NCBI GenBank assembly: GCA_963727495.1 | Contig: CAVSGQ010000006.1 | Span: 186,001-250,000 of the forward strand | Direction of reading: 5' to 3' | DNA: 64,000 nt | Source: Actinophytocola sp963727495 | GTDB lineage: Bacteria; Actinomycetota; Actinomycetes; Mycobacteriales; Pseudonocardiaceae | In this document: piece after piece, positions 1 through 8,293 of the stretch | How positions within the stretch are numbered: the stretch's first letter is position 1 | Layout: each line of letters opens with the position of its first letter | Made by a program: the position numbers and the translations under genes | Notes under the pieces: generated by a model | Seen by the model: the letters and a program-made list of their open reading frames with translations, nothing else | What the model was told of the DNA's origin: nothing | The model's database searches: none

Positions 1-1
1 G

Positions 2-178
2 GTCGCCGGCGTGTGGGTGCTGGTGGCGGGCTGGGAGTGGGCGCTGCTCGCGATCCCGATCCACCTGCTCGGCGACCGGGCACTGTTCGGCAACGCGCTC
101 AAGCCGTTCTCGGTGCCGTTCGAGCCGCAGCCGCACCCGGCCTTCGCGCGGCTGGACCGGGAGCTGGTCACGCCATGA
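2..178 (+). CDS. C-terminal fragment of an unidentified membrane protein
   Basis: The window opens inside a gene read in frame 2, which ends at the TGA at 176-178. The visible 58 residues start with a hydrophobic, tryptophan-rich helix (VAGVWVLVAGWEWALLAIPI) followed by a polar, proline-rich tail, so this is the end of an integral membrane protein. The stop overlaps the ATG of the following diiron gene, which implies translational coupling and membership of the same operon. I do not recognise the family from this fragment; its start lies outside the window. Confidence 0.6.
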   Translation, partial: VAGVWVLVAGWEWALLAIPIHLLGDRALFGNALKPFSVPFEPQPHPAFARLDRELVTP

Positions 179-1122
179 TCCCGGCCGAGGCGGACTGGGA
201 GCGGGCGCCCTCGCTGGTCGAGGGGGCGATGTCGGTCGAGCTGACGGCCCGCGAGGCGAACCTGCGATACTGGCTGGCCGCGGTGCCGCAGGGCACGCTC
301 GCCGGCCGCCCCGACGGGTACGACCCGGCGCTGACGGTGCCGGAGTTCATGCGCGAACCGGGCCCGCTGCGCGACGCGCTGCTCGCGGAGTACGCGTTCC
401 GGTCGGTGGCCGAGGAGAAGGCCACCCGCGCGCTGGCCTACCTGGTGCCGCTCGCGCCGGACACCGACACCATGGAGTTCTACGCGACCCAGGTGCTCGA
501 CGAGGCGCGGCACGCGATGGTGTTCCGCGACCACCTGCTGTCCCTGGGCGTGCCGCGGGACAGCCTGTGGCAGGCGATCGAGGCGTTCGCCGGCGCGGAC
601 GTGCACGCGATCCTGGACCCGCTGGAGGAGTTCGGCCTGAAGGTCATGCGCGACGACGCGGACTTCCTCGGCGGCGTGGTGATGATGACGATCATCATCG
701 AGGGCGCGCTGGCGCCGGCCGCGGAGCTGTCCGAGCGCAAGTGGCGCCCGCTCGACCCGCCGGCCGCGGAGATCGACCGCGGCGCGGGCATCGACGAGAT
801 CCGCCACCTGACGGTCGGCGCGGCGATCGCCAGGGAGTACCTGGCCGCGCACCCGGTCCAGAAGGAGCGCGCGCTGGAGATGATCGCGCGCGGCATGCAC
901 ATGTGGACGGTGCTGCCGGTGCACGAGCTGGTGCTGCGCCGGGAGGTGCTGTTCCAGCGCGGCCTGGAGCGGCACGCCGAGGTGGTCGGCGACTACGAGG
1001 TCTGGCCGGGCCGGCGGCTGGTGGACACCACCCCGGAGGAGCGTGCCGCGACCGCCGACGAGTGGTCCGCGCGGATGAAGGCCGAGCGGCTCGCCTACAT
1101 CGGGCTGGAGGAGGCGTCATGA
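175..1122 (+). CDS. VlmB/AurF-like ferritin-fold diiron oxygenase
   Basis: This 315-residue protein has two carboxylate-bridged diiron half-sites in a helical ferritin-like frame: E80/E81 then D-E110-A-R-H113, and E176 then D-E208-I-R-H211. The E...ExxH repeats are those of diiron N-oxygenases and hydroxylases such as VlmB (isobutylamine N-hydroxylase of valanimycin biosynthesis) and AurF. The ATG at 175 is preferred over an upstream in-frame ATG because it overlaps the previous stop and the conserved fold begins after it; the next gene starts inside its own stop. Lying upstream of KAS III, ACP, KAS II and a desaturase, it probably oxidises an acyl- or amine-bearing lipid intermediate. The substrate is inference; the diiron ligands are seen. 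Confidence 0.8.
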   Translation: MIPAEADWERAPSLVEGAMSVELTAREANLRYWLAAVPQGTLAGRPDGYDPALTVPEFMREPGPLRDALLAEYAFRSVAEEKATRALAYLVPLAPDTDTMEFYATQVLDEARHAMVFRDHLLSLGVPRDSLWQAIEAFAGADVHAILDPLEEFGLKVMRDDADFLGGVVMMTIIIEGALAPAAELSERKWRPLDPPAAEIDRGAGIDEIRHLTVGAAIAREYLAAHPVQKERALEMIARGMHMWTVLPVHELVLRREVLFQRGLERHAEVVGDYEVWPGRRLVDTTPEERAATADEWSARMKAERLAYIGLEEAS

Positions 1123-2165
1123 ACGACCTGGCCGAGGTCGTGCCGTTCCCGGGCGCGCCGCAGTCCGGCTCCACCGCCGTCCTGTGTGGACTCGGCACCT
1201 TCCTGCCGCCGCGGGTGGTGCCGAACGCCGCGCTCGCCGAGCGGCTGGACACCTCCGACGAGTGGATCCGCGCGCGCACCGGCATCCGCCAGCGGCACGT
1301 CGTGGAGCCCGGTACGGCCACCTCCGACCTCGCGGTGGAGGCCGGGCTGCTCGCGCTGAAGTCCGCCGACCTCGACCACGTCGACGCGCTGGTGCTCGCC
1401 ACCACCACGCCGGACCGGCCGTGCCCGGCGACCGCGCCGGACGTGGCGCACCGGATCGGGCTGGACCGGGTGCCCGCCTTCGACGTCAACGCGGTGTGCA
1501 CCGGGTTCCTCTACGCGCTGGCGTCGGCCGCCGGGCTGATCGCGGCGGACGTGGCCGAGCACGTGCTGGTGATCGGCGCGGACACGTTCTCCACGATCAT
1601 CGACCCGGGCAGCCGCACCACCGCCCCGATCTTCGGCGACGGAGCCGGCGCGGTGGTGCTGCGCGCGGGCGCCGGGCACGAGCTGGGCGCGCTCGGCCCG
1701 TTCGACCTCGGCAGCGACGGCCAGGACGCGGACCTGATCATGGTGCCGGCCGGCGGGTCCCGGCAGCGGTCCACCGGCGAGCCCGCCGAGCCCGGGGCGG
1801 AGTACTTCACGATGGCCGGCAAGGCCGTGTTCCGCAAGGCGATCTTCCAGATGGCCGGCTCCGCGCAGTCGGTGCTGCACAAGGCGGGGCTGCGGCTGCG
1901 GGACGTCGACCGGTTCGTGATCCACCAGGCGAACGCGCGGATCCTCGGCGGGGTCGCGGACATGCTCGGCCAGCCGGCGGCCAAGTTCGTGCGCAACATC
2001 GACCAGGTCGGCAACACCGCGGCGGCGTCGGTCCCGCTCGCGCTCACCGCGGCGTGCCGGAGCGGGGAGCTGCGCGCGGGCCAGCAGGTGCTGCTCGGCG
2101 CGTTCGGCGGCGGGCTCACCTGGGGCTCGACCGTGTTGCGTTGGCCGGACATCACAGTGCTGTAG
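1119..2165 (+). CDS. beta-ketoacyl-ACP synthase III (FabH-like)
   Basis: A 348-residue thiolase-fold condensing enzyme with the complete KAS III triad: C127 in VNAVCTGF, H269 in HQAN and N299 in GNTAAAS. Such enzymes condense an acyl-CoA starter with malonyl-ACP. It overlaps the diiron gene by ATGA and is followed 14 bases later by a stand-alone ACP, so starter selection for a small dedicated type II system is the likely role rather than housekeeping FabH. The first 18 residues extend beyond a typical FabH start. Nothing in the sequence fixes the starter unit. Confidence 0.88.
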   Translation: MNDLAEVVPFPGAPQSGSTAVLCGLGTFLPPRVVPNAALAERLDTSDEWIRARTGIRQRHVVEPGTATSDLAVEAGLLALKSADLDHVDALVLATTTPDRPCPATAPDVAHRIGLDRVPAFDVNAVCTGFLYALASAAGLIAADVAEHVLVIGADTFSTIIDPGSRTTAPIFGDGAGAVVLRAGAGHELGALGPFDLGSDGQDADLIMVPAGGSRQRSTGEPAEPGAEYFTMAGKAVFRKAIFQMAGSAQSVLHKAGLRLRDVDRFVIHQANARILGGVADMLGQPAAKFVRNIDQVGNTAAASVPLALTAACRSGELRAGQQVLLGAFGGGLTWGSTVLRWPDITVL

Positions 2166-2179
2166 TGGAGGGACACGCC

Positions 2180-2428
2180 ATGTCGCCATCGATTCTCGAA
2201 CGCCTCTCCGGGCTCCTGGTCAGCTACTTCGGCGTCGAGGCCGACGAGGTGCGCCCGGACGCCACGTTCGCCGAGCTCGACCTCGACTCGCTCGCGATCG
2301 TCGAGTTCGCGCTGGTGGCGGAGAAGGAGTTCGGCGTCACCATCGGCGAGGACGAGGTGTCGCCGCAGGCCCGGGTCGCCGACGCGCTCGCCCTGCTCGA
2401 CGCGAAGGGCATCCGCGGCGATGGCTGA
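2180..2428 (+). CDS. acyl carrier protein
   Basis: An acidic 82-residue four-helix carrier protein. The phosphopantetheine site is S37 in ELDLDSLAIVEF, the usual DSL motif. The start ATG has a GGAGGG ribosome-binding site about eight bases upstream, and the gene overlaps the KAS II start by eight bases. A discrete ACP between KAS III and KAS II shows that the cluster carries its own carrier. It would need a Sfp-type transferase such as the one encoded near 32.3 kb for activation; that partnership is inference. Confidence 0.9.
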   Translation: MSPSILERLSGLLVSYFGVEADEVRPDATFAELDLDSLAIVEFALVAEKEFGVTIGEDEVSPQARVADALALLDAKGIRGDG

Positions 2429-3659
2429 GCCGTCCCACCCGGCCTTCCACGCGGCGGTGACCGGTCTCGGTCTGGTGACCCCGGCCGGCATCGGCGTCGA
2501 GGAGAGCTGGCGGACGATCCGCGAGGGTCGGCCGACCGCGGCCTTCGACTCCACATTGGACGGTATGCCGGTGGACTTCAGCTGCCGGGTCCCGGACTTC
2601 GACGCCGACGCGCTGCTCGGGCGGCGCACCGCGTGGCGGCTGGACCGGTACGTGCACCTCGCGCTCGTCGCGTGCCGCGAGGCGATCGCCGACGCGGGCC
2701 TGGACCCCGGGTCGTGGGACGGCGCGCGGGTCGGCGTGGTGATGGGCAACGCGCTGGGCGGGGTGGGCACCTTCACCGCGCAGCACGAGACGCTGCTCGC
2801 CGACGGTGCGGGCAAGGTCTCGTCGATGCTGATCCCGATGATGGGGGTCAACATGGTGGCCGGCTACCTCGCGATCGACTGCGGCGCGCACGGCCCGAAC
2901 CTGGTCACCACCACCGCGTGCGCGTCGGCGACCACGGCCATCGGCACGGCGCGGGACCTGCTGCGCACCGGGCGCTGCGACATCGTGCTGGCCGGAGGCG
3001 CCGAGGCGGGGCTGTCCCGGCCGATCCTGGCCGGGTTCACCAGGATGGGCGCGCTGTCCGGCCGGGTGGACGACCCGGCGGCGGCGTCCCGGCCGTTCGA
3101 GAAGGACCGCGACGGGTTCGTGGCCGCCGAGGGCGCCGGGGTGCTGGTGCTGGAGCGGCACGAGCACGCGGTGGCGCGGCGCGCGCGGATCCGGGCGCGG
3201 GTCAGCGGGTACGGCGCCTCCGCCGACGCCCACCACGCCACCGCGCCGGACCCGTCGGGCACCGGGGTCGAGGCGGCCATCCGCTCCGCGCTGGCCGACG
3301 CCGACCTCTCTCCGTCCGATGTGGACCACGTGAACGCGCACGGCACGTCCACCCCGCTGAACGACGCGGTCGAGGCCGGCGTGCTGGCCCGGGTGTTCCC
3401 GGAGCTGCCGGCCGTCACCTCGGTGAAGGGCGTGACCGGCCACTCGCTGGGCGCGGCCGGCGCGATCGAGGCCGCGTGCACCGTGCTGTCCATCGAGGAC
3501 GGTGAGGTGCCGCCGACCGCCAACCTGGCGAGCCCCGACCCGGAGCTGGACATCGACGTCGTGCGCGGCGGCCCGCGCCGCCTGGACATCGGCGCGGCGA
3601 CCAGCAACTCGTTCGGCTTCGGCGGGCAGAACGCCGTGCTCGTGCTGACCGCGAACTGA
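2421..3659 (+). CDS. beta-ketoacyl-ACP synthase II (FabF/KAS II-like)
   Basis: A 412-residue elongating condensing enzyme with the full Cys-His-His set: C167 in TTACAS, H307 in NAHGTST and H341 after K336 in VKGVTGHSLGAAG. The intact active-site cysteine argues for a true ketosynthase and against a chain-length factor. It starts inside the ACP gene and is followed seven bases later by the desaturase. No ketoreductase, dehydratase or enoyl reductase lies in the visible cluster, so reduction is presumably borrowed from primary metabolism, or the missing genes lie to the left of the window. Confidence 0.88.
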   Translation: MAEPSHPAFHAAVTGLGLVTPAGIGVEESWRTIREGRPTAAFDSTLDGMPVDFSCRVPDFDADALLGRRTAWRLDRYVHLALVACREAIADAGLDPGSWDGARVGVVMGNALGGVGTFTAQHETLLADGAGKVSSMLIPMMGVNMVAGYLAIDCGAHGPNLVTTTACASATTAIGTARDLLRTGRCDIVLAGGAEAGLSRPILAGFTRMGALSGRVDDPAAASRPFEKDRDGFVAAEGAGVLVLERHEHAVARRARIRARVSGYGASADAHHATAPDPSGTGVEAAIRSALADADLSPSDVDHVNAHGTSTPLNDAVEAGVLARVFPELPAVTSVKGVTGHSLGAAGAIEAACTVLSIEDGEVPPTANLASPDPELDIDVVRGGPRRLDIGAATSNSFGFGGQNAVLVLTAN

Positions 3660-3666
3660 GGACCCC

Positions 3667-4677
3667 ATGCTCACCGTCTCGCCCACCGGCACCTTCGCCG
3701 AGCTTGCCGCCCGCGTCGAGGCGGCCGGGCTGCTCGCGCCGCGCCGGTCGTACTACCTCGCCCGGATCGCGGTGAACCTGCTGCTGTCCGCGGCGTGCTG
3801 GACCTGCTTCGCGCTCGTCGGCGACTCGTGGTGGCAGGTGCCGGTCGCGGTCGCGCTGGGGCTGTCGTTCGTACAGTCGGGTTTCCTCGGCCACGACGCG
3901 GGCCACCGGCAGGTCAGCCGCGCCAGCCGCGCCACCGAACTGCTGGGGCTGGTGCACATGAACCTGCTGATCGGCGTGTCGTTCGGCTGGTGGGTGGGCC
4001 ACCACAACCGCCACCACAGCGAGCCGAACAACCTCGACCGCGACCCGGACACGGTGCGCCGCCAGGTCATCTTCGACACCGCCGAGCTGGCGGTGAAGGG
4101 CCGCACCGCGTTCCGCCGGTTCGTCATCCGGTTCCAGTCGGTGCTGTTCTTCGTGCTGCTCGGGCAGGAGGCGTGGCGGGTGCACGCGGCCGGGTTCGCC
4201 GCGGCGCGGGCGGGCGTGCTGCGCCGGCCGTGGACGGAGCTGTCGCTCGTGGTGCTGCACGGCGTGCTGCTCGCGGGCGCGGCGTTCCTGGTGCTCTCGC
4301 CGGTGCGGGCGGTGGTGTTCCTGCTGGTCTCGCAGACGGTGTTCGGGTTCTACCTGGGCGCGGTGTTCGCGCCGAACCACAAGGGGATGGCGACCTACCG
4401 CGGTGACGTGGCGCCGGACTGGCTGCACCGGCAGGTGCCGACCTCGCGGAACATCCGGCCGGGCCGGTTCACCGACTTCGCCTACGGCGGGCTGAACTAC
4501 CAGATCGAGCACCACCTGTTCCCGTCGATGCCCCGCGGCAACCTCGCGGCGGCGCGGCCGCTCGTGCGCGCCTACTGCGCGGCGCACCGGATCCCGTACA
4601 CCGAGGTGAGCGCGTGGGCGTCCTACCGCGAGGTGGCCCGGTTCCTCGGCTCGGTCAGCGCGGCGGCGCGGGAGTGA
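3667..4677 (+). CDS. membrane fatty acid desaturase
   Basis: A 336-residue integral membrane desaturase with the three histidine boxes HDAGH (76-80), HHNRHH (112-117) and QIEHH (279-283), which bind a diiron centre. The Q in the third box is typical of front-end and some acyl-lipid desaturases. No cytochrome b5 domain is fused, so electrons must come from a separate reductase. Hydrophobic segments lie around residues 34-75 and 190-240. The gene overlaps the start of the lipid kinase. Within this cluster it most likely introduces a cis double bond into the ACP- or lipid-bound chain; the position of the double bond cannot be read from the sequence. Confidence 0.87.
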   Translation: MLTVSPTGTFAELAARVEAAGLLAPRRSYYLARIAVNLLLSAACWTCFALVGDSWWQVPVAVALGLSFVQSGFLGHDAGHRQVSRASRATELLGLVHMNLLIGVSFGWWVGHHNRHHSEPNNLDRDPDTVRRQVIFDTAELAVKGRTAFRRFVIRFQSVLFFVLLGQEAWRVHAAGFAAARAGVLRRPWTELSLVVLHGVLLAGAAFLVLSPVRAVVFLLVSQTVFGFYLGAVFAPNHKGMATYRGDVAPDWLHRQVPTSRNIRPGRFTDFAYGGLNYQIEHHLFPSMPRGNLAAARPLVRAYCAAHRIPYTEVSAWASYREVARFLGSVSAAARE

Positions 4678-5477
4678 TCCGCGTCGTCACGAACCCCTCG
4701 GCGGGCGGGTACTCCCCCGCGCTCGCCGCGGAGGTGGCGCGCCGGTGCCGTGGCCGGGACGCGGACCTGGTGGTCGCCGTCGGCGGTGACGGCACCGCCG
4801 GGCGGCTGGCGGCGGAGCTGGCGTACTCCGCGACGCCGATGGCCGTCGTCCCGGCGGGCACGGCGAACTCGTACTACCGCACGCTGTGGGGATCGGTGCC
4901 GTGGCGGGAGTCGCTGGACGCCGCGCTCGCCGGCGCGCCGCCGCTCGCGGTGGACCTGGCGCGGGTGTTGGGTCTCGACCGCGTGGCGCTGTCGGGGGTG
5001 AGCGCGGGTCTGCCGGCGCAGGCCATCCACCGGGCCAAGGCGGCCGGGACCTCCTACGCCGCCGCGCTGGCCGGCCTGGCCGAGGGCTACGACGCCTTCC
5101 CGGGCCGGGTGCTGGCCGACGGCCGGACGATCCACAGTGGACGCATCATGCTGGTGAACGTCGGCGGCAGCCGCTACCGGGGCGGGGACTACGCGCTGCT
5201 GCCCCGCACGGTGCTCGACGACGGCCTGCTCGACGTGTGCGTGATCGGCGCCGAGCACGACGTGCGCGAGATGCTCGCGCTGACCCGGACGGGCGCGCAC
5301 CTCGGCATGCCGGGCGTCGCCTACGCGCGGGCCCGCCGGGTCGACATCGAGCGCACCGACGGGCGGCCGCTGTGGTTCGAGCACGACGGGGAGGTGCTCG
5401 ACGGGACCGGGAGCGGCGTGACGCTCGGCGTCGCGCCGCACGCCGTCCGGGTGGTGGCCCCGGTCAGCCGCCGGTGA
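4674..5477 (+). CDS. diacylglycerol/lipid kinase-like protein
   Basis: A 267-residue protein of the diacylglycerol kinase catalytic family, with NPSAGG near the start, GGDGT at 37-41 and PAGTAN at 60-65, the nucleotide-binding motifs of DgkB and YegS-type kinases. The GTG start overlaps the desaturase stop (GTGA). The stretch between NPSAGG and GGDGT is about 30 residues, shorter than the 50-60 usual in the family, so the N-terminal lobe is abbreviated. It may phosphorylate a lipid alcohol made or modified by this operon. It converges with the NTF2-like gene, overlapping it by 14 bases. Confidence 0.8.
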   Translation: MIRVVTNPSAGGYSPALAAEVARRCRGRDADLVVAVGGDGTAGRLAAELAYSATPMAVVPAGTANSYYRTLWGSVPWRESLDAALAGAPPLAVDLARVLGLDRVALSGVSAGLPAQAIHRAKAAGTSYAAALAGLAEGYDAFPGRVLADGRTIHSGRIMLVNVGGSRYRGGDYALLPRTVLDDGLLDVCVIGAEHDVREMLALTRTGAHLGMPGVAYARARRVDIERTDGRPLWFEHDGEVLDGTGSGVTLGVAPHAVRVVAPVSRR

Positions 5478-5847
5478 GCTCGCCGGCGCGGGGCTTGCGG
5501 TCGTAGACGCAGTGCACGCGGCGCAGCCTGCCGTCGGTGGCGAACAGCGCGTAGTCCACGCCCGCGATGGTGGCCGAGCCGGCCAGGTCCAGCATGGCCC
5601 AGGTGTAGCGGGCGCGGTTGCGGTGCAGGAACACCTCGCTCGTGCGGCAGAACACCCGGTTCGGGTACTTCTGCTGGATGCGTGCGATGTTGTCGCTGAT
5701 CTCGCCGTAGCCGCGGGCCTCCACGGCGGGCGCGTGGTAGACGCCGTCCGCCGACCAGGCCGACTCGATCAGCACGTGCCGCTTGTCGACGTCGGGCTCG
5801 TTCCACGTGCCGACGTACTTGTCGATCTTCTGCTCGCGGTCGTTCAC
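5464..5847 (-). CDS. SnoaL/NTF2-like domain protein
   Basis: A 127-residue single-domain protein with the alpha-plus-beta-barrel pattern of the NTF2/SnoaL superfamily: an N-terminal helix (KIDKYVGTWNE), an aromatic-rich pocket and strands ending RRVHCVYDRKPR. The GTG at 5847 is chosen because an AGGAAGG site lies about eight bases upstream, while the longer reading adds a non-conserved arginine-rich stretch. Members are cyclases, isomerases, or catalytically silent binding proteins. No catalytic residue can be assigned here, so the function is unknown. It is divergent from nothing close and may be transcribed with the GlxA-type regulator behind it. Confidence 0.7.
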   Translation of the reverse strand: MNDREQKIDKYVGTWNEPDVDKRHVLIESAWSADGVYHAPAVEARGYGEISDNIARIQQKYPNRVFCRTSEVFLHRNRARYTWAMLDLAGSATIAGVDYALFATDGRLRRVHCVYDRKPRAGELTGG

Positions 5848-6004
5848 CGGTCCGGCCTTCCTGTGCGCAGGGCACAACTCACCGTTCAGGTGTACCGGAC
5901 GCGCCACGAGCCGGCCATGCGTCGCGACCACGGCTCGACCGGCGCGCGAGAGCAGGGAATGACCGGCCGGTAACGAATTCTGCCGAACCGCGCTCGAAGT
6001 CCAC

Positions 6005-6971
6005 TCAAGACTGAAGTTCGGCAGGCCGGCCGAACGTGCGCCGGTAGTCCTTCGGGGACACCCCGACGACCCGGTTGAAGTGGTGGCGCAGCAGGGCGGC
6101 CGAGCCGAAGCCGCACTGGTCGGCGATCTCCTCGACGGTCAGCCGGGTCTCCTCCAGCAGCCGGCGCGCGTGCAGCACCCGTTGCATCGACAGCCAGCGG
6201 TGCGGCGTGGTCCCGGTCTCGGCGACGAAGCGGCGGGCGAAGGTGCGCTCGGACATCTGCGCGCGGCGGGCGAGCCCGGCGACGGAGTGGTCGACGGCGA
6301 GGTTGTCGACCATCCAGGTCAGCACCGGCGAGAGGCTGTCCGCGGTAGCACTCGGGGATGGGCAGCTCGACGTACTGGCGCTGGCCGCCGTCGCGCTGCG
6401 GTGGCACGACCATGCGGCGGGCGATGGCGGTGGCCGCGGCGGAGCCCATCTCGCGGCGCACCAGGTGCAGGCACGCGTCGATGCCGGCGGCGGTGCCCGC
6501 GCTGGTGATGATGTCGCCGTCGTCGACGAACAGCACGTCCGGGTCGAGCAGGGCCTTGGGGAAGCGCTCGGCGAGCTCGTCGACGTGGCTCCAGTGGGTG
6601 GTGCAGCGGCGGCCGTCGAGCAAGCCGGCGGCGCCGAGCACGAACGCGCCGCTGCACACGGAGATCAGCGTCGCGCCGCGCGCGGCCGCGTCACGCAGCG
6701 CCTCGAGCACGGCGGTCGGGTACTCCTCGCGGATGGCCGCCGCAGGCACCGCGACGAGGTCGGCGCGCTCGACCGCGGACAGGTCGTGCTCGGGGATGAA
6801 CCGGGCGCCGACGCCGGTGCGCAGGGGTTTGCCGGGCTCCTCACCGCAGACGAGGAACTCGACGGGCGGTACGCCCTCCTCGGTCCGGTCGATGCCGAAG
6901 ACCTCGCAGACCACCCCGAACTCGAACGGCGCGACATGGTCGATCAGCACCGCGGCGACCGTCGTCAGCAT
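6005..6971 (-). pseudogene. GlxA-type AraC regulator with DJ-1/PfpI domain, one frameshift
   Basis: The N-terminal part (start ATG at 6971) is a DJ-1/PfpI-like sensor domain with C106 in SVCSGAF at the nucleophile elbow, and the C-terminal 106 residues are an AraC helix-turn-helix pair (SVAGLARRAQMSERTFARRF, then VEEIADQCGFGSAALLRHHF). They sit in different frames; the reading shifts near 6335-6350, just after VELPIPE. Both halves are well conserved, so the break is either a one-base sequence error or a very young mutation. Members regulate amine, nitrile or amino-acid catabolism. The small divergent ORF at 7058 is a candidate neighbour in its regulon. Confidence 0.75.
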
Positions 6972-7057
6972 GCCGCCAGCGTAGTTGGCAGAATATTGAT
7001 GCACAAGGTCTGCTCTGCCACTGGTGGCAGGAATCCGCGCTACGCAAACTTAGTGCC

Positions 7058-7237
7058 ATGGAACTTCTCATCACCGCCGCCGTCATCGCCCTCGTCGTCT
7101 ACGGCCTCGAGCGCAACCGCCTCCGCCACACCACCGGCCCGCGCTCCCCCCTGGCCGGCAGCTCCGACGTCGTCGACCGCGACACCGAACGCATCACCAC
7201 CGACCTCCTCCTCCGCCACCACCCCACCCACCCGTGA
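7058..7237 (+). CDS. small single-pass membrane protein, hypothetical
   Basis: A 59-residue ORF: an N-terminal hydrophobic helix (MELLITAAVIALVVYG), then basic residues and a polar tail. It is divergent from the GlxA-type gene, and its TGA overlaps the first unit of the repeat block that flanks the DUF559 gene. Codon third positions are strongly C/G (most codons end in C), as in real genes of this genome. No ribosome-binding site is obvious, so translation is not certain. I do not recognise a family. Confidence 0.45.
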   Translation: MELLITAAVIALVVYGLERNRLRHTTGPRSPLAGSSDVVDRDTERITTDLLLRHHPTHP

Positions 7238-7301
7238 CCCGCGAGTCCAACCCTCCCGACTCGCGAGTCCAACGCTCCAGACCCGCGAGTCGAACATTCG
7301 G
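7236..7301. repeat. three tandem 22-bp repeats, left block
   Basis: Three units begin at 7236, 7258 and 7280. Each opens with GACYCGCGAGTC and the first two continue CAAC; the third ends CATTCG. The period is exactly 22. The same three units occur in reverse order and opposite strand at 8294-8358, on the other side of the DUF559 gene. The block starts within the stop codon of the small membrane ORF. Three short units without unique spacers do not make a CRISPR. Confidence 0.85.
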
Positions 7302-7309
7302 CCCGACCG

Positions 7310-8209
7310 CTACGCCGCGAACCTGCGACGGCTGAACGCTCGCCGGATCTCGCGGTGCAGCGGGCCCGGGTCGCGCAGGTCCTCCGCATCGGCCCTGATC
7401 ACGGTCCAGCCGCGCCGCTCGAGTTCGGCCTGCCGAGCGGAGTCGCGAACCTCCCGGCCGACGTGCGCCACATAGCCGTCGTACTCGACCGCCACGCGCG
7501 CCTCCTCCCACGCGAAGTCCAGCCGGTACCTCTCGCGGCCGTCCAGATCCAGCACCGGCAGCTGCTGTCTTGGAATCGGCAACCCGTCGTCGAAAAAGCC
7601 GAGCATCAACCAGCTCTCCGCGGGAGACTCGGCCAAGCCGGCAGCGAGAAGCAGGAGAATCTCACCGCGGCGCCGACCGCGCGAGTCGCGCCGGGTGAGT
7701 ATCCGGTGCAACACCTCGGCCCGGAACTCCGCCCTGGCGCCCTCGGGTGTGAGCGCCACCGCCTGGTCCGCGCACGCCAGCGCCGTACGGCGGGAGGCCC
7801 GGCACAGCAGTTCCGCGATCGCGCAGCTGATCGCGTGCACCCGCAGTCCCTGCAGGTCGACGACGTCCTGCTCCTCGATCAACCCGTGGTGCACGACGAC
7901 ACCGTGGCCCCTGCGGACCGGCCGGTCGTAGCCCACCAGCACGTGTATCTCCCCGGCGTCGGCCGCGGTGCATCCGAACAGCAGTGCGGCCGTGTGGCCG
8001 GCGATCAGTGCGCGGCCGCCGACCTGAAGTAAGGCCGCGGCCGAGCGGGTCCGCACGTCCAACTGGCGCTCGCGCTCGACCAGCACACCTCGCGCGACCG
8101 GAATCAGCGTCCCGTCCCGCAGGGCGGATCGGAGCCGGAGTGCGCCGAGGTCGCGGCGAAGATCCTCACGCCGGTGCGCACCGTGCAGTCCGGAGGGTAG
8201 TTCGATCAT
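7310..8209 (-). CDS. DUF559 (Vsr-like) nuclease-domain protein with AbiEi-like N-terminus
   Basis: A 299-residue protein. The N-terminal half (RREDLRRDLGALRLRSALRDGTLIPVARGVLVE) resembles the winged-helix and RolB-like region of AbiEi-type antitoxins. The C-terminal third matches DUF559, a Vsr/PD-(D/E)XK-like endonuclease fold, with RLDFAWEEARVAVEYDG supplying the acidic residues and ERRGWTVIRADAEDL near the end. The ATG at 8209 is chosen because the longer reading runs into repeat DNA. It carries one TTA codon (position 60). The gene is enclosed by inverted repeat blocks, suggesting a mobile or selfish unit. DNA cleavage has not been shown for most members, so the activity is inferred. Confidence 0.75.
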   Translation of the reverse strand: MIELPSGLHGAHRREDLRRDLGALRLRSALRDGTLIPVARGVLVERERQLDVRTRSAAALLQVGGRALIAGHTAALLFGCTAADAGEIHVLVGYDRPVRRGHGVVVHHGLIEEQDVVDLQGLRVHAISCAIAELLCRASRRTALACADQAVALTPEGARAEFRAEVLHRILTRRDSRGRRRGEILLLLAAGLAESPAESWLMLGFFDDGLPIPRQQLPVLDLDGRERYRLDFAWEEARVAVEYDGYVAHVGREVRDSARQAELERRGWTVIRADAEDLRDPGPLHREIRRAFSRRRFAA

Positions 8210-8261
8210 GCGAGTGACTGTGCCCGACGCGGACCCGGTGCCGTGACCGGCGACGGCGGAC

Positions 8262-8289
8262 TGTGGACAAGCGAGGCGGTTGTGGACAA
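8262..8289. promoter_or_regulatory. pair of DnaA-box-like sites
   Basis: The sequence TGTGGACAA occurs exactly twice, at 8262-8270 and 8281-8289, 19 bases apart. Its complement TTGTCCACA equals the preferred DnaA box of high-GC actinobacteria. The pair sits upstream of the DUF559 gene, between its start and the right repeat block. DnaA binding is inference; two matches could also be part of an autoregulatory operator or of the repeat element. Confidence 0.4.
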
Positions 8290-8293
8290 GTCT

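Noticed and set aside
7236..7301. Short direct repeats suggesting a CRISPR array
   Set aside because: Units are contiguous with a 22-bp period and no unique spacers, no cas genes are present, and the same block recurs inverted 1 kb away.
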